Positions 44,499 to 57,611 are shown, counted from the first letter of the stretch. The stretch: 64,000 bases of DNA from Sciurus carolinensis (GCF_902686445.1 NC_062224.1:47429156-47493155), one strand, 5' to 3'. The notes: a model not told the origin generated them from the sequence alone. A program made the numbers and translations.

Positions 44499-47400
44499 CC
44501 CATGGTATTTCTGGGAAGGATGAGGTGACTACAGTGTCACACGGTAGCTGTCCCCTGACTTCAGAAATTGGTGGCAAGGTAGGTCTCTGAAGGCCTATAA
44601 CTCATCTCCAAGACTCTAGGATCAGCAATCTCTCTGGGCTTCTCTCTGCCCTACCTTCTTAGTTTTTAAATTTTTATGTTTTTGTCCCAAGTGGAACATT
44701 CTCAGTTGAAAACTCTTCTAGCTCCTTATTTCCAGGGAATTTGGTAGAGAAAAAAAGAAATAAGTTGTATACAGAAAATGCTCTTTATATATCGACAGTC
44801 TTGCCTAATAAAAGCAATTACTGTGTCTCCTTTCCCTATTTATCTACAGGTAAAATTTCCTCTAAACAGGATGGACAAAAGGCGTGGGGAAGGGGTATCT
44901 TCCCATAGGCCTTTTAGGGCTTCTATTCAGCTTGTCACAACTCAATCCCATTTTCCTGAATGGCTTGTTTAACTTTCGGCGAGTATCAGATGTACTGTGG
45001 TGTAAATAATATTTGAACAAGAAGGAGATTATTAAGTTGCCAACTAAAAAGGCACCTTAAAGATACCCCATTACCCTGTTTAAATACCCCTAGCATTAGT
45101 GCGCTTGGAAACCTCTTCATATTAAGTAGTCATTTTAAAACAACACTCATTGTTCAGCAAGAGGTGCCCAATTCCAGCTTGACAGTTAGCACTTAAAGGA
45201 GTTTTAGAGACTCCAGACAGCCTTATCAATTCACAGACAGGGGTACTCAAAGTCAGGTGGGCTGCTTCTGCCTGGAAACCACAAACTACAGCTCGGAATG
45301 AACATGGGCTCAGTTAAGTGCTTAAAGTATTAAGAGAATCTGAAAACAAAGTGCACACCATTAGCTAAATTGGTGCCAGCTTTTGATGATCTGTAATGTA
45401 TTCTTGCAGCTTGGTCTTTGTCGAAAGTTTTTTAAAAGGTGGGAAGGTGAGGGGATCAACATACTTCCACAGATAGGATGGTGAATGAGAGGCCTAGTAA
45501 TGAGTCTGAACTGGTGACCATTTCTTAATATGGAACTTTTCCCCTTTAATTAAACCAAACTAGCAGTAAGAGACCAGCAGGAGCAGGAAAAGAAAAAGAA
45601 AAAGAAAAACCAGCTCTAATGCTAAAAAATAGTGAGTATTTATTAGATGACTGGAAAGTGCAAATAAATGGAGATTAGGTGGGTGAGTTTTTGTCAATTT
45701 AAAACTATAAAAAGTCAGTCTTTGGTCTCCTGCAAGAATAAGAAATAGAAACTTAATTATTCTCTTTTTGTCAATTAACATAGAAAATTATCTAGATGAA
45801 ATGAAAAATAATCTTCCACTTGGAAAGATAGAATAATTTTCAAAGTACTTTTGTTTCCACTATCTGATATGAACCCCTTAAGAGCTTCAGGATCCAGGGA
45901 CAACTGCATCCATTTTGCAAATTAGAAAATAAAGGGTTTCAGTTTCAGTGTCCTAATCATCTGCACACTCTCTAAGTGTCCAATTGCAAAAAGGTTCTGG
46001 GGTGAAGCTAGAGGTAGAATGGGAATTAAAACACAGGCCACCTAGAATTGCAAAAGTTGAAAAACAACCCAACAAAACAAACACCCCAGACACTGTGGAG
46101 ATATCTTCTCCTTGGTCATGAAATAGCATGGACCCCCGCAGCAATGCTTCCCAACTCCCAGGAATGAGAAACACTTTCCATGCCTTTATTCTGATCTCAA
46201 GGAAACGTTCCGGAGTCAAAGAGCCCTTGTTGAATGCTACGTGTGGTCTTAGGCAGATAGTACTGCCCCTCAGTTTCCTCCATTGAGAAATGGAGACCTG
46301 CTTCTTAACAAGCACAGCATGTCTAGTTTAGACCCAATGAACAATGAATGCATCCTGAGGAGGGGACACTCAAGCTGAGATCTGAAGAACATTCACAAAT
46401 TTCTCCTTTTGAGTCAATTCAGAGCCTCACACATGTCCCAAATAACTGGTTTCTGAAATCCAGAAAGGATTTGGCTATTATTTCAACTTCTACAAACAAC
46501 ACACACACACACACAGGACTTTAAATACCCAAACACTGTTTCCCCTTTAAGTCATGAACTAATAATTCTCTGAGACGATGTTTTATAATGCAAAACAAAT
46601 GTCAGTTGGGGCCCAGGACTGTTGGACACCACATCTTTCCAAAAGGACCTTTCTGGAAAACATAAATCATCCCATTTGCTTTAATGGTGGATGGTAACGT
46701 GGCAGGGGTTCATCCTTTACCTCATGCCCAATAATTTTCAGCAGGCTCCTATCTTTACATTTTCTGTAACTCCAGACAAGTTTTAGAGATCACAGAAAGT
46801 CACCTAAGACATTGAGGAACTCCTTCCATGCTTAGAAGTGATTTGGATTTCCCCCAAAGGGTTGAACCAATGGAGAAGGAATCTCCCAGTTCTTCGTAAC
46901 TTTGAAAAGGGAAATAATTCCAGAAATTGTTATCTTAAATTGGACTCCATTTGACTAGATTGGCTGGTTGGTGGTGGGGAAGGGGTGTCATAGGTTCACA
47001 GAAGAGCAAATAGGGCCAAATTCTGTAAGCAGAAATTTCCCTAGGAGCTGTGCTCTGAGTTTAGGCAGATATTTTTCTATCAAGACAGTGAGAGAAAGAA
47101 GAGCCAATAAAAATTATATTACTGGGGCGTCTTCTTTCATTGCTATTAGTGCATTTATTCCATGGAAATTGTTACCTTTAGGATGATTATGCCCACACCC
47201 TGACATAATGATGGACACACCCACGTATGAAATATCATCACTTTGTGTGTGCTCTTTGAAAAGATCAGCCAAATTTGTCGATGGTCCTTGTATATGAAGA
47301 ACCTGATATCTTTGGGAGTTTTAAAATTATCGTACTATTCCACAGGGAAAAGAGGCATGTATCTTCTGTACTTTGACTTTGAATGAGAGGAAGAGATATA

Positions 47401-48524
47401 ACTCATTTTGTTGCAATATTAGATTACCCAGGAATTGTTTATTTTCCATTGCTTCTCTGACAAGTCAAAAAAGATCTGGAATCCTGGTTTTCATTGAGTG
47501 TGTCCATTCTCCATTCCTAGACTCTCCATAGTCTGTGAAGAGTATTTTTGCCCAAGTGATTGGTGTATTTTGCCCTAAATGGAATCTCAAGCTTCCAAAC
47601 AAGGATGGAGATCTTTCCCAGGACTGTCTTAGTATACAGTACAAGTGACGTCAATGACCTGGGCATTTGATTTGATCTTCAGATCTCCTGGGCTAAAATA
47701 CCAGCCCCACTTCTTGCATCACACATGGAGTCAATGAGCTTGTCTTCGTGCCCTATCTAGGACTGGAATCAAGTCTGACATTCAAAACAAAGGAAGTCAT
47801 CGTAATTCCTATAGAACAACTCAGGCCATTAAAAGTTCAAGGAGGACTTCTGTCGCCACAAAGGGCAGACAGGTTTTTTAGTTCTCTTTCTTTCAGCGGA
47901 CACACTCAAAGCTTGGTCATTGGGACGTGGTTTATTTGGCTAGAGGAGGTAAAGTGCTGAGTCATCCCTTGCAGGGGCTGAGGTTTGGGGAGGCCAGGTG
48001 CAGGGAATCTGATACCAGTGGCCCTTCCATTTGGAGGTCATGTCTGCTGAAACCTCCTAGTCCTATTCTCCATGTGTATGGGCAAATTCTACACCCCCAG
48101 TGGTTTCAGATCGCCACAGAATTATGTGGTAGTGGGAACTGGATCAAAACTGGGATTACCCCAGGAGTTGAACAAGTCTGAGGTTGAGAGGCAATGAACT
48201 TTGTTTTCTTATTCCTGTTTCTCAGCAGTCTTCCCATAAATTCTAGATGATAAAAACTTTTGTCTCAGATGAATGACATGATGATTAGATCAGTTTTCAC
48301 AAGAACAGCTTTCTCTCCTCCTCCCTCCACCCTTTCCTCTCTCCCTTTCTTCCTACCTTCCTTCCTTCTTCCTTTTTTTGAAAAAAAGAACTTGGGAAGG
48401 AGATTTTTATAAAAATACAACTTGGATGGATAAAAAGTAGGTGAATTCCTTAGAATCTGCCAATAATACTTCTGTATTAAATATCTGCTGTGGTTTTGAT
48501 CTTTTGCTTATAGTTTCTCATTGA
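44499..48524. other. About 4 kb largely free of recognisable repeats
   Basis: Only simple features are seen: an (AAAAGA)n run at 45587-45609 and (AC)n at 46499-46515. 44975-45435 is a balanced, repeat-free segment that would be a good place to test for cross-species conservation. The 120-codon minus frame at 45953-46315 has no recognised domain and no splice partners. Confidence 0.4.
48310..48380. repeat. CT/CTTC pyrimidine tract
   Basis: About 70 bp that is almost entirely C and T, with several CTTCCTTC words. Confidence 0.85.
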
Positions 48525-48690
48525 CCCTCCCCAAGATTCCTGAAGTCTGGGTTTTAATGATTGCACTTTACAGATGAGAAAATTGAGTCTCAAGCAAATT
48601 CAGATACCTGTTTAAAGTCTTGTCTTTGGATGTTGTTGGATCCAAGATTTGAAGCCAGATTTGTCTCATTTTGGCATTTATGTTCTTTCT
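48525..48690 (-). repeat. MIR SINE
   Basis: TTTACAGATGAGAAAATTGA, GTCTCAAGCAAATTCAG, ACCTGTTTAAAGTC and ATTTGAAGCCAGATTTG are the complement of the MIR core and 5' half. Confidence 0.6.
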
Positions 48691-49512
48691 ATAGGTTCAA
48701 GGTCCAATGGATAAAAGCAGGTTATATGTTCAAATTAAAATCTGAAAGAGAAGGATGTTTGGAAGGCATAGATCAATGGTTTCCAAATGTCTTCATCTAA
48801 GCGAAATTTGGGATGCCCTGGTGATGTTGGCTCAGGTTTTCGTTGTTATAGTTTTGTTTTCGTTTTTGTTTTTTTGAGAGGAGATGGATAGACTCTGTAT
48901 TTTTACTAATATCCTAGGGACTTTGGCTTAGTGATTTCAGGTACACAAGCGGAGACCCTATTTGCCAACATCACTTCTACCTTCAAAGCACAAAACCAGT
49001 GTATACCCTAAACCATGGTTTGCTCTTTGGGAATGACCTTGATGCTAAGGACAGATGGCAGCTCTGGGGCTATGTTCCCTAACTATCTGGACAGTCATCT
49101 CTTACAAAAGTTAAGAGCCATCTCTGCCCTGCCATAGATGCCAGGTTTGGGGTCACTTCCACAACACCATTTCTGTAAATAACTAATAACGGTCAACACC
49201 AAGTACTAACTGTTGGACTGAGGAAATGAACTAGACTCAAACTGATTGGAACTTTATTGGATTTTTATTTTTCTAAATTTTTTTTCCTAGAAAATATTTG
49301 GAAAAGTATTTATCATCTTAAACTTTGGAAGATTTGACCACAAACATATGTTCTTATCATTGGGAAATCTGGAACAAGGCTAACTTCACCTTGGAATCAA
49401 TATTGTCACAGACCCCATCCCTAAATGGAGGCTTCGTCTGATTTGTCAAGACTCACTGGCAGCAGCCCCAAACCATTTTCTATGAAAGGATCTGTTTTGA
49501 TACACAGGTGTT
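48691..49512. other. Unique DNA, nothing recognised
   Basis: A TTTTGTTTTCGTTTTTGTTT run lies at 48851-48875. No gene seen. Confidence 0.4.
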
Positions 49513-49612
49513 GGGACTGGAAATATAGTTCAATGGTACAGTGCTTGTCTAGCATGACTGAGTTCCTGGGTTCCATCCCCAGCACCACAAAAATAAAATA
49601 ATAAAATAAAAT
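49513..49612 (+). repeat. ID SINE, short-tail subtype
   Basis: GGGACTGGAAATATAGTTCA, ATGGTACAGTGCTTGTCTAG and GGGTTCCATCCCCAGCACC identify an ID SINE with an AAATAAAAT-type tail. Confidence 0.9.
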
Positions 49613-49659
49613 GTAGGCACTAAAGACCCCCTTCTTCAATAATGCAGACTGCTTGGACA

Positions 49660-49835
49660 GTGGTTCTCAACTTTGACTGTATCAGAATCTGCTAGAAGCT
49701 TGTTTGGAGAATGCTGGCCAGCCCACACCCCCAGGTGCAGACTCAGTACATCTAGGTAGGGGCCCAGACATTTGCTCTTCTCACGGGTTTGGGGTGATGC
49801 TGATCCTGCTAATGGACACCTAGAGGAACATTGTT
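49660..49835. repeat. MER5-type hAT DNA transposon fossil
   Basis: ACAGTGGTTCTCAACTTTGA at the left, TATCAGAATCTGCTAGAAGC, CACCCCCAGGTGCAGACTCA, a GTAGGGGCCCAGACATTTG centre and GTGATGCTGATCCTGC at the right follow MER5A in full order. This is the best preserved of the MER5 copies here. Confidence 0.75.
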
Positions 49836-51121
49836 ATAGCCATTAATTCTGCTCTGAAATCAAGACTCTTGGATTTTCACAGTTGTAATTAAATATGAAT
49901 CCTTCACTTTAGTACTACCTTGGAGAGAAAAGACTTAACCATTTAATTTCTCTTAACTCTGTCCGCATAAAGTAGTCAAAGGATTTCTGGCAATGTTTCT
50001 AAGCATGCTTTCATAACAATATTTTTTAAAAGTAAAAGTGTGAATAGATGGAAGGGCATCAAGTTCTTAAAGTATTCTACTTGTGTCACACGTTGCCTGT
50101 CACTCCAGAGGCTTGTAAGACACTTTGCAATGGGACTTGTTTTCATCCATGTCAGGTTACAAGAACAACCATTGAAAAACTGACACTTTAATCTAAAAAT
50201 CAGGAGGTCTCAGTTAATGAGACATTGCACATTTTATTTAATAGATGATAGTGCTTTAAAAAAAAAAAAAACTATATTGGATCTTGACAAATCTTCCAGT
50301 GTTTCCAAAGTACACAATTAAGTTAATGGGTCTATAAAATTCAGAGACCTCTTTGCTTCATTTGTGACTGAAGAGATTCTCTGGTCATTTTCAGGTCTTC
50401 CTAATTTTGGAACTTCTCATAGAAAGTAGTGTAAACTTCTTCTTCAGTGATTCTGGTCAGTTCTTTAAATAACTTGGCATAGATATTTAGTGTCTGGAGC
50501 TCTAAAATATCTAGATTTTTAGAAAATGTTTGACTACTGGTCTGTTAGACATGTAACTCCTCTTTACCCCAAGACTGGTAGTGGGTAACTTGTCTGGCCT
50601 GGGGCATAATAAACATTTTCTGCTACTGCTGGCTTTTCATTTGGAGAAAGTAGTGTGAAAACCAGATTTAAGCTGTGACCAGACAGCCTCTGGGAAGGTG
50701 ATCATTTCAAACTTCGGGCCAGACCTTTGAAATCCCATCAGGTGACCACTGGTGTAGCAGACGGTTCTGCTTGAAAACTGCACAGAGAGGTCACATTTCC
50801 TGCCCCACTGTAGGCACTGGGGCCGGATTCAGAAGCTGGAGAATGGACAAAGGGAGCATTGGTGTCTGTCTCATAATCAAAACTCTATTGCAGGTGTAGC
50901 CCCATGAATATTGTGTGTTCAGGAAAATATTCTTTCTTAGTTTTCAAGCAGCCTACATTGCCTTGTAGGAGTAGTAGTTGTCCCCAGGAGACAAGTATGT
51001 ATGCATGTGTCCCAGTAGTTTAACAGTTAGTATTTCCTTTGTTTGTAAGTGACAGAAAACATTCTGCTTCACTGAAACTGATATAGAAAGAACCGGGTGT
51101 AAATTTACTAATTCACATTAC
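49836..51121. other. Unique DNA, nothing recognised
   Basis: A13 run at 50258-50270. No named repeat or gene. Confidence 0.4.
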
Positions 51122-51331
51122 TTTTTTTAAAATTTATTTTTATTATAAACAAATGGGATACATGTTGATTCTCTGTTTGTACATGGAGTCAAGGCATACC
51201 ATTTGTGTAATCATACATTTACATAGGGTAATGTTGTTTGATTCATTCTGTTATTTTTCCCTTCCCCCCCACCCCCCCACCCCTCTTTTCCCTCTCTATA
51301 CAGTCCCTCCTTCCTCCATTCTTGCCCCCTT
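51122..51331 (-). repeat. L1 3' UTR, 5'-truncated, antisense
   Basis: The T-rich start, ATAAACAAATGGGATACATG, CTGTTTGTACATGGAGTCAA, CATTTGTGTAATCATACATT and the C-rich stretch to CCTCCATTCTTGCCCCC are the complement of the same 3' UTR as the L1 at 57.6-58.2 kb. Truncation falls just before the TTAGGG-like array, so only about 200 bp of non-coding tail remain. The + frame at 51153-51593 is accidental. Confidence 0.9.
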
Positions 51332-51678
51332 TACTTGGAGGTATTCTGGGTTCCAATGTGGCTTGCTGGAGAGCTCAAATAAAGTCATCAGCTTGAGGTT
51401 TCATTTCATGTCCTGGCTCTATCAGTGGAATACCGAGCTAAAAAATTCTGATTGTGATAGGCGAGGTGGTACCTCATGGCAGGAGAATATGGTAGAGCAA
51501 AGGTCCAGAAGCAGAAAGAAAGAGAGGAAAGAACTGTGGTCCCACAATTTCCTTCAAAGGAACATCCCCAATGACCTGAGGACCTCCCATTAGGCCACAC
51601 CTTTTAAGAGCATCACTCTCGGGAACAAGTATTTAACACATGGAACTTTGAGGGACATTCCAGATCAAAACAATAGCA
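51332..51678 (-). repeat. MaLR-like LTR, antisense
   Basis: Best part is the right end: GACCTCCCATTAGGCCACAC, TTTTAAGAGCATCACTCTCG, TATTTAACACATGGAACTTT and GAGGGACATTCCAGATCAAA end the complement of a MaLR LTR. The left half (from 51332) is less certain. Confidence 0.55.
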
Positions 51679-52739
51679 GAATCCATCTTCCAATGACTTC
51701 TGAAATTCACTCTAAACTGTAAGAGCTGTAAATAAAACTCAAAAGAGATGTCCCACTAAATTGCTATAAAAATCTATAATTCATAAGGGGAAGAAAGACT
51801 TTCTTTCCTCTCTCACCATAGTATACCAGGAAGCAATGTCATGCTGAAGTTTCTAGGACATCTATTTGAACTAAACATGCAAAGTAACAAATATAAATCC
51901 CTGTCTTTGAAAACTTGCAAGCGGACTCTGTCAATCAACTTCTGAACTTCTGGTTAAAGACAATGGATTTTTTTTTACACAATTAACTCTATCCCTTCCT
52001 AAAGCATCACTAAACTGACAGAGGGAATTTTGTGTAGACCCACAAGGTCAAAGGAAAAGGAAAAAGAAAGAGATGATAGAAATTGACATTTTTAAGCTGA
52101 AAAGTTAAATGATAACTCATTTAGAAAACCAAAGAATACTGAACTCTAAGCTGTAGCTGGAAAAGACAAAGACAATCATATTTGCACCAAACAAACCGCC
52201 CACCCCCAAATGCCTTGGAAAATGATCGCATCAGGGGCCCTGGAAGCGTGGGTAGGGGTGCAACTGAATAAGGACTGGTTAAAAGTGTTTAAGACACAGA
52301 ACCAGATTCTCTGCTTCATCCTACGTAACTGGGCAACTGTCTTTTTTCTATCTAGCAGAACATGAGAGGTCCATTCTCTGCATGGGGTAACAAGTCGGAG
52401 GGACATCAATTCAGTTAAGAGCTGGGAAACCCTGCTGCATATTGAAAGACCACAATCCTCTTCACCTTGCCAGCTTCCAATGCAGGGGGTGGGGCAGCCA
52501 GACTTGACTTCCAAATAGAACAGAACCTGACCAGGTGAAAATCTACAGACACTGATGTTCGGCCATGCCTTCCCACAGTGAATTCCATGGTGACAAGACC
52601 CTCCTACATGCACAGGGCATCCCATCAGACGTTTTTAACCTCCAGCATTAAATGTAAGCAGAAAACCTAGCATCACCAGATGTCTGAGTCCTGCCATTCA
52701 ACGCACAGGTACGTAGTCATTGGTAAACATTGGTTTCCT
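51679..52739. other. Unique DNA, no gene seen
   Basis: The 149-codon minus frame at 52176-52625 is one of the longest without a microsatellite. It starts MGCPVHVGGSCHHG and I recognise no domain. Codon content looks unremarkable and there is no splice or poly(A) context, so I regard it as chance. Confidence 0.4.
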
Positions 52740-52885
52740 CTCTCTGCCCCAAGTAACAAACTCCAAGAAAGCAGGGACCAGGATTCACCAGTGTACATTT
52801 GTTTAGCCCAGAGCTGCTAAATAATGGGTATTTGGTACAGTCTTGCACGCATGGATGAGCGAGTGAGTGAATCATGGCTGAAATC
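52740..52885 (+). repeat. L2 3' end fragment
   Basis: AACAAACTCCAAGAAAGCAG, GGACCAGGATTCACCAG, TTTGTTTAGCCCAGAGCTGC and a GAGTGAGTGAATCATGG end follow the L2 3' tail. Confidence 0.5.
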
Positions 52886-53177
52886 TGAAAGAAACAATGT
52901 GGCAGAAGCTGGTTGTTGAAAATAAATGATACACTAATTTGAGTGTTCTTGGGGGACTTCCAGAAATGTTCAGAAGAGAGGGCACTTCACAAGTGGATTG
53001 GAGGTCCCCTGTGAGCAGGAATATAAATCGAGCAACATTGATGTTAACAAAACTTAATTTTCATATTATACATAAGTTACTGAGTGAGGTCACATTTGGG
53101 TGACTTGATAGCATTGTTAATTTCTTGAATGGTTTCTATGTGTCAGCTTCTTGGCAAAGCTCAGTCAAAATACCTTC

Positions 53178-53271
53178 CCTCTCCACATCCCACCCCCATG
53201 CTGGGAAGGAAACCCAGGACCTCATGCATACTAGGAAAGTGCTCTACTACCAAGCTACATCTCCAGGCCTA
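53178..53271 (-). repeat. ID SINE, antisense
   Basis: GCTGGGAAGGAAACCCAGGA, CCTCATGCATACTAGGAAAG and CTCTACTACCAAGCTACATC are the complement of an ID body. Confidence 0.85.
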
Positions 53272-53294
53272 CATACGTCGTCCTAGTTATCAAC

Positions 53295-53400
53295 TTTACA
53301 CCAATACAATAAAGCATTTATTATTCTCATTTTATAGATGAGGAAACTGAAGTTCAGAAAGTGAAAAGGCTGGGCTCAAGCCCCTATCATCTGGCTCCCA
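53295..53400 (-). repeat. MIR SINE fragment
   Basis: TTATTCTCATTTTATAGATG followed by AGGAAACTGAAGTTCAGAAA is the complement of the MIR core, ending in a CTGGCTCCCAAGCCC piece of its 5' region. Confidence 0.6.
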
Positions 53401-54435
53401 AGCCCACTCTGCCTCCCCGACCCCACAGGGTGTCCTTTCCACCTAACTGTATATATAGCCTCCCACTTACTAAGTAGTCACTGAAAACATGACTTTTGTT
53501 TAGCATTCTCTTTTGACCCATGAATGTACTGTAATTTATTTAACTAGGTTTCTAATGTTGTGGAGTTAATGATTCCACTTTTTTTTTTTTTTAATGTTAC
53601 AAATAACACTGCACAGAGCATCCTGGCACATAAAAATCTTGTGTGCTTCTCTAATTATTTCCTTAGGATAAAATCGTGGAAGTGCTCTTACTTCAAAGAC
53701 TATAAACATGTTTAAGGCTTTGATAGATACCGTCAAATGCCGCAGGGAAAGTGTGTACACATGTAGACTCCCAGCAGCTCTGTATGACATGCTATTTCAT
53801 TACACTCTTGCCAACACGAGGAATCAGTAGTTCTTTTTGGTCTTTGACAGTCTGATGTAAAATATGGTGTCGCTCTTTAATTTGCATTCCATTGATTGAT
53901 AATGAGTTTAAAAGCATTAAATATATGTCGATTGGATTTTTTGAGACTTGCTGGCACGGCATTTGCCCATTTGTTCCTTGAGTTGTTTATCTTTGCTAAT
54001 TCGCAGTAATTCTTCATGTAATTAGAATACATTTTACTTATATGTAAAAGAAAATGTTATTTCTCCTCATTTGCTACTTGCTTTTAAAGTCTCCTTCGAC
54101 TCTTAACAATCTCTGGAATTTATGTACCTCCTTTTATAAGAATGGTTCATTCTCATGTTGTGTGGACAGACCTAATAATGTTGAGCTTGAGAAGACATGT
54201 CTTGTCAATGAGAGGGCAACATAGGCTTTCTGGAATCTGGACTGGAGATGTGTGTGAGTAAAGAATACAAATCACAGGATTATCAGTCCATTTTTATTGA
54301 AAAGTACAGAAAAGAAATGGAACCTGTATTATTGAAGACAGTGGAAAGAGGAATAGAGAAAGAGATAAAAGGTGTCAAATGGCCATGAATAACTTTGTAA
54401 AAATCTTCACATCTACCAGGCAATTAAGTAAAACA
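53401..54435. other. Unique AT-rich DNA, possible old L1 remnant
   Basis: 53560-54010 (AACACTGCACAGAGCATCCT, TTTTGGTCTTTGACAGTCTG, GGCACGGCATTTGCCCATTT) has the feel of an antisense-biased old LINE 3' region, but I cannot assign a family. No gene. Confidence 0.35.
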
Positions 54436-54893
54436 TAGCTGTCTCTCAGGGTTCCAGGATCCCCCACTGATACCAAAAACCATGGATGCTCAAGTCTTTA
54501 TATGAAATGCCATTGTATTTGTATGTAAATTATACATATCCTCTTTTTAAAATTTTTTTTTAGTTGTTGATGGACCTTTTTTTTTTTTTTTTTTTTTTTT
54601 TTATATGTGGTCCTGGGAATCTAGCCCAGGACCTCACACATACTAGGCAAGTGCTCTGCCCCTGGGCCACAACCCCAACCCATACACATCCTCTTGTATA
54701 CCTTAAATCATCTCCCAATTACTTGCAATGAATGTCCAATACAATGTAAATAGTTGTTATATTGTATCATTTAGGAATAGTAACCAAAAAAAAAGTCTGT
54801 ACTTGTTCAGTACAGAAGCAATTTTTTTCCATCAGCAACACCGTTCGTTGAACCTGCAGATTCAGATCCCAATGAGAAGGGCTGATTCTATAG
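54436..54893. repeat. MER2/Tigger DNA transposon, split by an ID SINE
   Basis: GTTCCAGGATCCCCCACTGA, TACCAAAAACCATGGATGCT and CAAGTCTTTATATGAAATG before the insert, and ATACCTTAAATCATCTCCCA, TACAATGTAAATAGTTGTTA and GAACCTGCAGATTCAGATCC after it, are in the order of MER2, a Tigger-derived non-autonomous element. The ID SINE at 54545-54683 interrupts it. Confidence 0.8.
54545..54683 (-). repeat. ID SINE, long-tail subtype, antisense
   Basis: On the complement it is an ID body (GGTCCTGGGAATCTAGCCCA is its 3' end, TGCTCTGCCCCTGGGCCACA its 5' part), then about 25 A, then the GGTCCATCAACAACTAAAAA tail shared with 21.5 and 62.0 kb. ATACATATCCTCTT to the left and ATACACATCCTCTT to the right form a 14-bp target duplication with one mismatch inside MER2. 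Confidence 0.9.
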
Positions 54894-57611
54894 GGCACTA
54901 AGGAAAAGAAAAAAGAGAGAGATAATCATTTTCTTAATTTTTATATGACTAATTATAGAAACAGTTTCTTTGAAAACATCTTTAAAAGGTAGCTTCCTCC
55001 CACTGTGGGCTCTCTGCACTGCTTGTTCAGTTTACAAATTTATACATGTAACCCTGGGGCAGAAACAGCACAGGCCCTGTGCACACCCATCTGATGTCAG
55101 TAGCTCGTTCGCCCACTCAGGGCTTCAAGTTCTCAATCGCAAAATTCAGTTCATTTGGATCAACTCATTTTGGCAACCTCAAGGGAGTTGTTTTTGTTTT
55201 GTTTTTAAAATTAAGAGTTTGTAAAGAAAGCACAAAAGTTAGCTTAGAAGAACTGAGCCATGCATAGAATGAACTATGCGCCATTTACCTAGTAGCCACA
55301 CACGGTAGAAAGGCGTAGTGCCATTCTTATTAACTATTAACCTTTGCAGAATGTGCAGGAAAGGCCTGGACAGTGTTGTCTTCCATCATCAAATCCTCAT
55401 ATTTTCTTCATCCACACATCCATCCCAATGGGTCCATTTCCTCCCTCCCTATGAGTTCCCACTTTAATGTTCCTGCCTTTAATTGCAGACAATTCCCATG
55501 CTTTTAATTTAGTCTTAAAATGGCAACATATGTTATCTGTCCTAGTAGCCATTGATTTGGTTAATAATCTTTTCATCTGCTACTAACATGCTAAAATTCT
55601 GGAAATTCCTTTTACTCCAAAGCAAATGCATTCTACTTTCTTAAAAAAAAAAAAAAGTAGCTGTTTTTATATTCTGTAATGGAAAGAGTTTTTAAAATCT
55701 TTTAAAAATCTTCCTGATTTTTTCTTAAAGGAGAACATCATACTTTGGCCTAATTTTTTCTCCATCAATTGTGTCAAAGTTATTTCCATGGTCGTTTCCC
55801 AAGCCCCATTATAAAATGTTCTCTCTCCTCACTGTGGCAAGAGGAAGGCAAGTGGCTTGCTTGCAGTTCACTGGGTTTTACTGGTTAACTGTTCAAGTCC
55901 CACTCTGGTGGTTCCACTAGAGGTTTTGTAGAGCAAGTTACCTTTGTTTCCCTTGGTTTGAAGAATCTTTATTTATCAAGGTGATAAATTAGAGCACAAA
56001 ATACATTTTATGAAACTCAAATCCTTCAGACAGAAGGTTGTGGAGATGTGAATAGACACCTGATTGCTCTGTTCTGATCCGATCAGAACCTTTCTTCTTC
56101 CATCAGGTGGTATGAATGAAGGGTTAGTGGGACACCATGATGCCACATTTCAGGCATTCTAAACGCTCAGAAGAAAGGAGAATGGACATTTAGGGACAGG
56201 AACTGTCAACATGGAGTCAGACATATCAATGATCTGTGGGGTTTGGACGGAAGCAACTAAACCAAAAAGGAAAAATGGCCACTCAGGGACAGAATCCGCG
56301 CTTACAAAACATTTCTGGAAGAACACATCACTACGTTGCCTAATATTTTATGAACCTAGTCAGTTTCTTTATCATGTTCTCATAAAGCTGTTTTAAAGTC
56401 AGACTACAGAAAAATGTGGGGGAGGCTTTTTATAAAACGAATCAAATGAGGAAAATAGATTTACTTCACCAAAGCTCAATTTTGAGTCATGAGCAAACAG
56501 AGGGTGTATTTGCTCCCTAGAATAAGAGCACCTGTGACCCAGACTTCAGCTGAAATCAAATCTTAATCCAGAAGTGCTGGGTTATGGAAATTTCAAGGTG
56601 GCACAGATTTTAACCACTAGTTACTTTGATGGTCCACTTTCATTTATGGTTGACTTTGCTGTTGAGACCTACGCTATTGGCTCCCTCCTCAACCTGCCTT
56701 CCACCATTTATTTCTTGCTAGTAGAAAATCTATTTTGCTCACCTTCTTCTCAATGATCAGGTCCTTCAGGGGAGACTGAGACCTTCTTAAGCCTCAAGGG
56801 TTACATTGACTAATGTCAGTGAATCAAGATGCTCTCGAAGAACCCCTTGGCGGCCGAGTAGTTCCAAACAGAAGTTTGGAGAATTTCTGAGAAATTTCCT
56901 TATAATTTAAGATACTATTCATTGGGTTTCTCTTACTTTCAACTATAAGCATCTTTCTGCTACAGTTAGTATTTAGTTTAAATGCTATCACTGAATAGAC
57001 TCCTTCACTATTTTATTATATGTTCGTTTTGTGGCATAAAAAATTACTCAAATGTATCCAGTAACATGAAATTTTTCAGTGATCCCATTAACAACAGAAA
57101 ACTTAGCCCAGGGTCTATGGCTATCAGACATCTGCTCAATTTCAGGAGAGTGAAATTTATTCTCTTTTGTGTGTTGAGATCAAAATTTAAATTTTGATTT
57201 CCTGTTCAAGTTTGGAGTTAGTGACACACTGCAATCTAGTATTGCTAATGAGCTCACTCGGTTTATTAAAGATTATTAGTGAGATGTTTGCAATGTGTGA
57301 TATAATACCATGTATTTAAGAACTATTTCATAGGTGAGACTTGGTTTCTGATCAGAGATTCTCACGTGGAATTTGTACCTTCACCTGTTTATGAGCAACC
57401 AGTGAACTTCTGGGTATGTATTAGATTAACCCAAATGAAATAGTCAATTTTATAGGTTAAAAAATAGCTGGGGACCTCAATTTCATATGATTCAACCTAT
57501 AAAATCTATACTTACCCACTCTTCATGTCATTGCAAATCACTCAGAGAAGTTTGAAATATAAAAACCTTGCCTTAATAAAATTGATAATTTCTGTCATCA
57601 ATTCAGTTTTT
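54894..57611. other. About 2.7 kb without recognisable repeats or genes
   Basis: A run of fourteen A at 55644-55657 is the only simple feature. Frames are at most 84 codons. The sequence is AT-rich but not low-complexity. Confidence 0.4.

Noticed and set aside
51153..51593. 146-codon + frame
   Set aside because: It runs antisense through an L1 3' UTR and into a MaLR-like LTR, so it cannot be a host exon.
52176..52625. 149-codon minus frame
   Set aside because: Not repeat-driven, but no domain, partner exon or conservation evidence; frames of this length occur by chance in 64 kb read in six frames.
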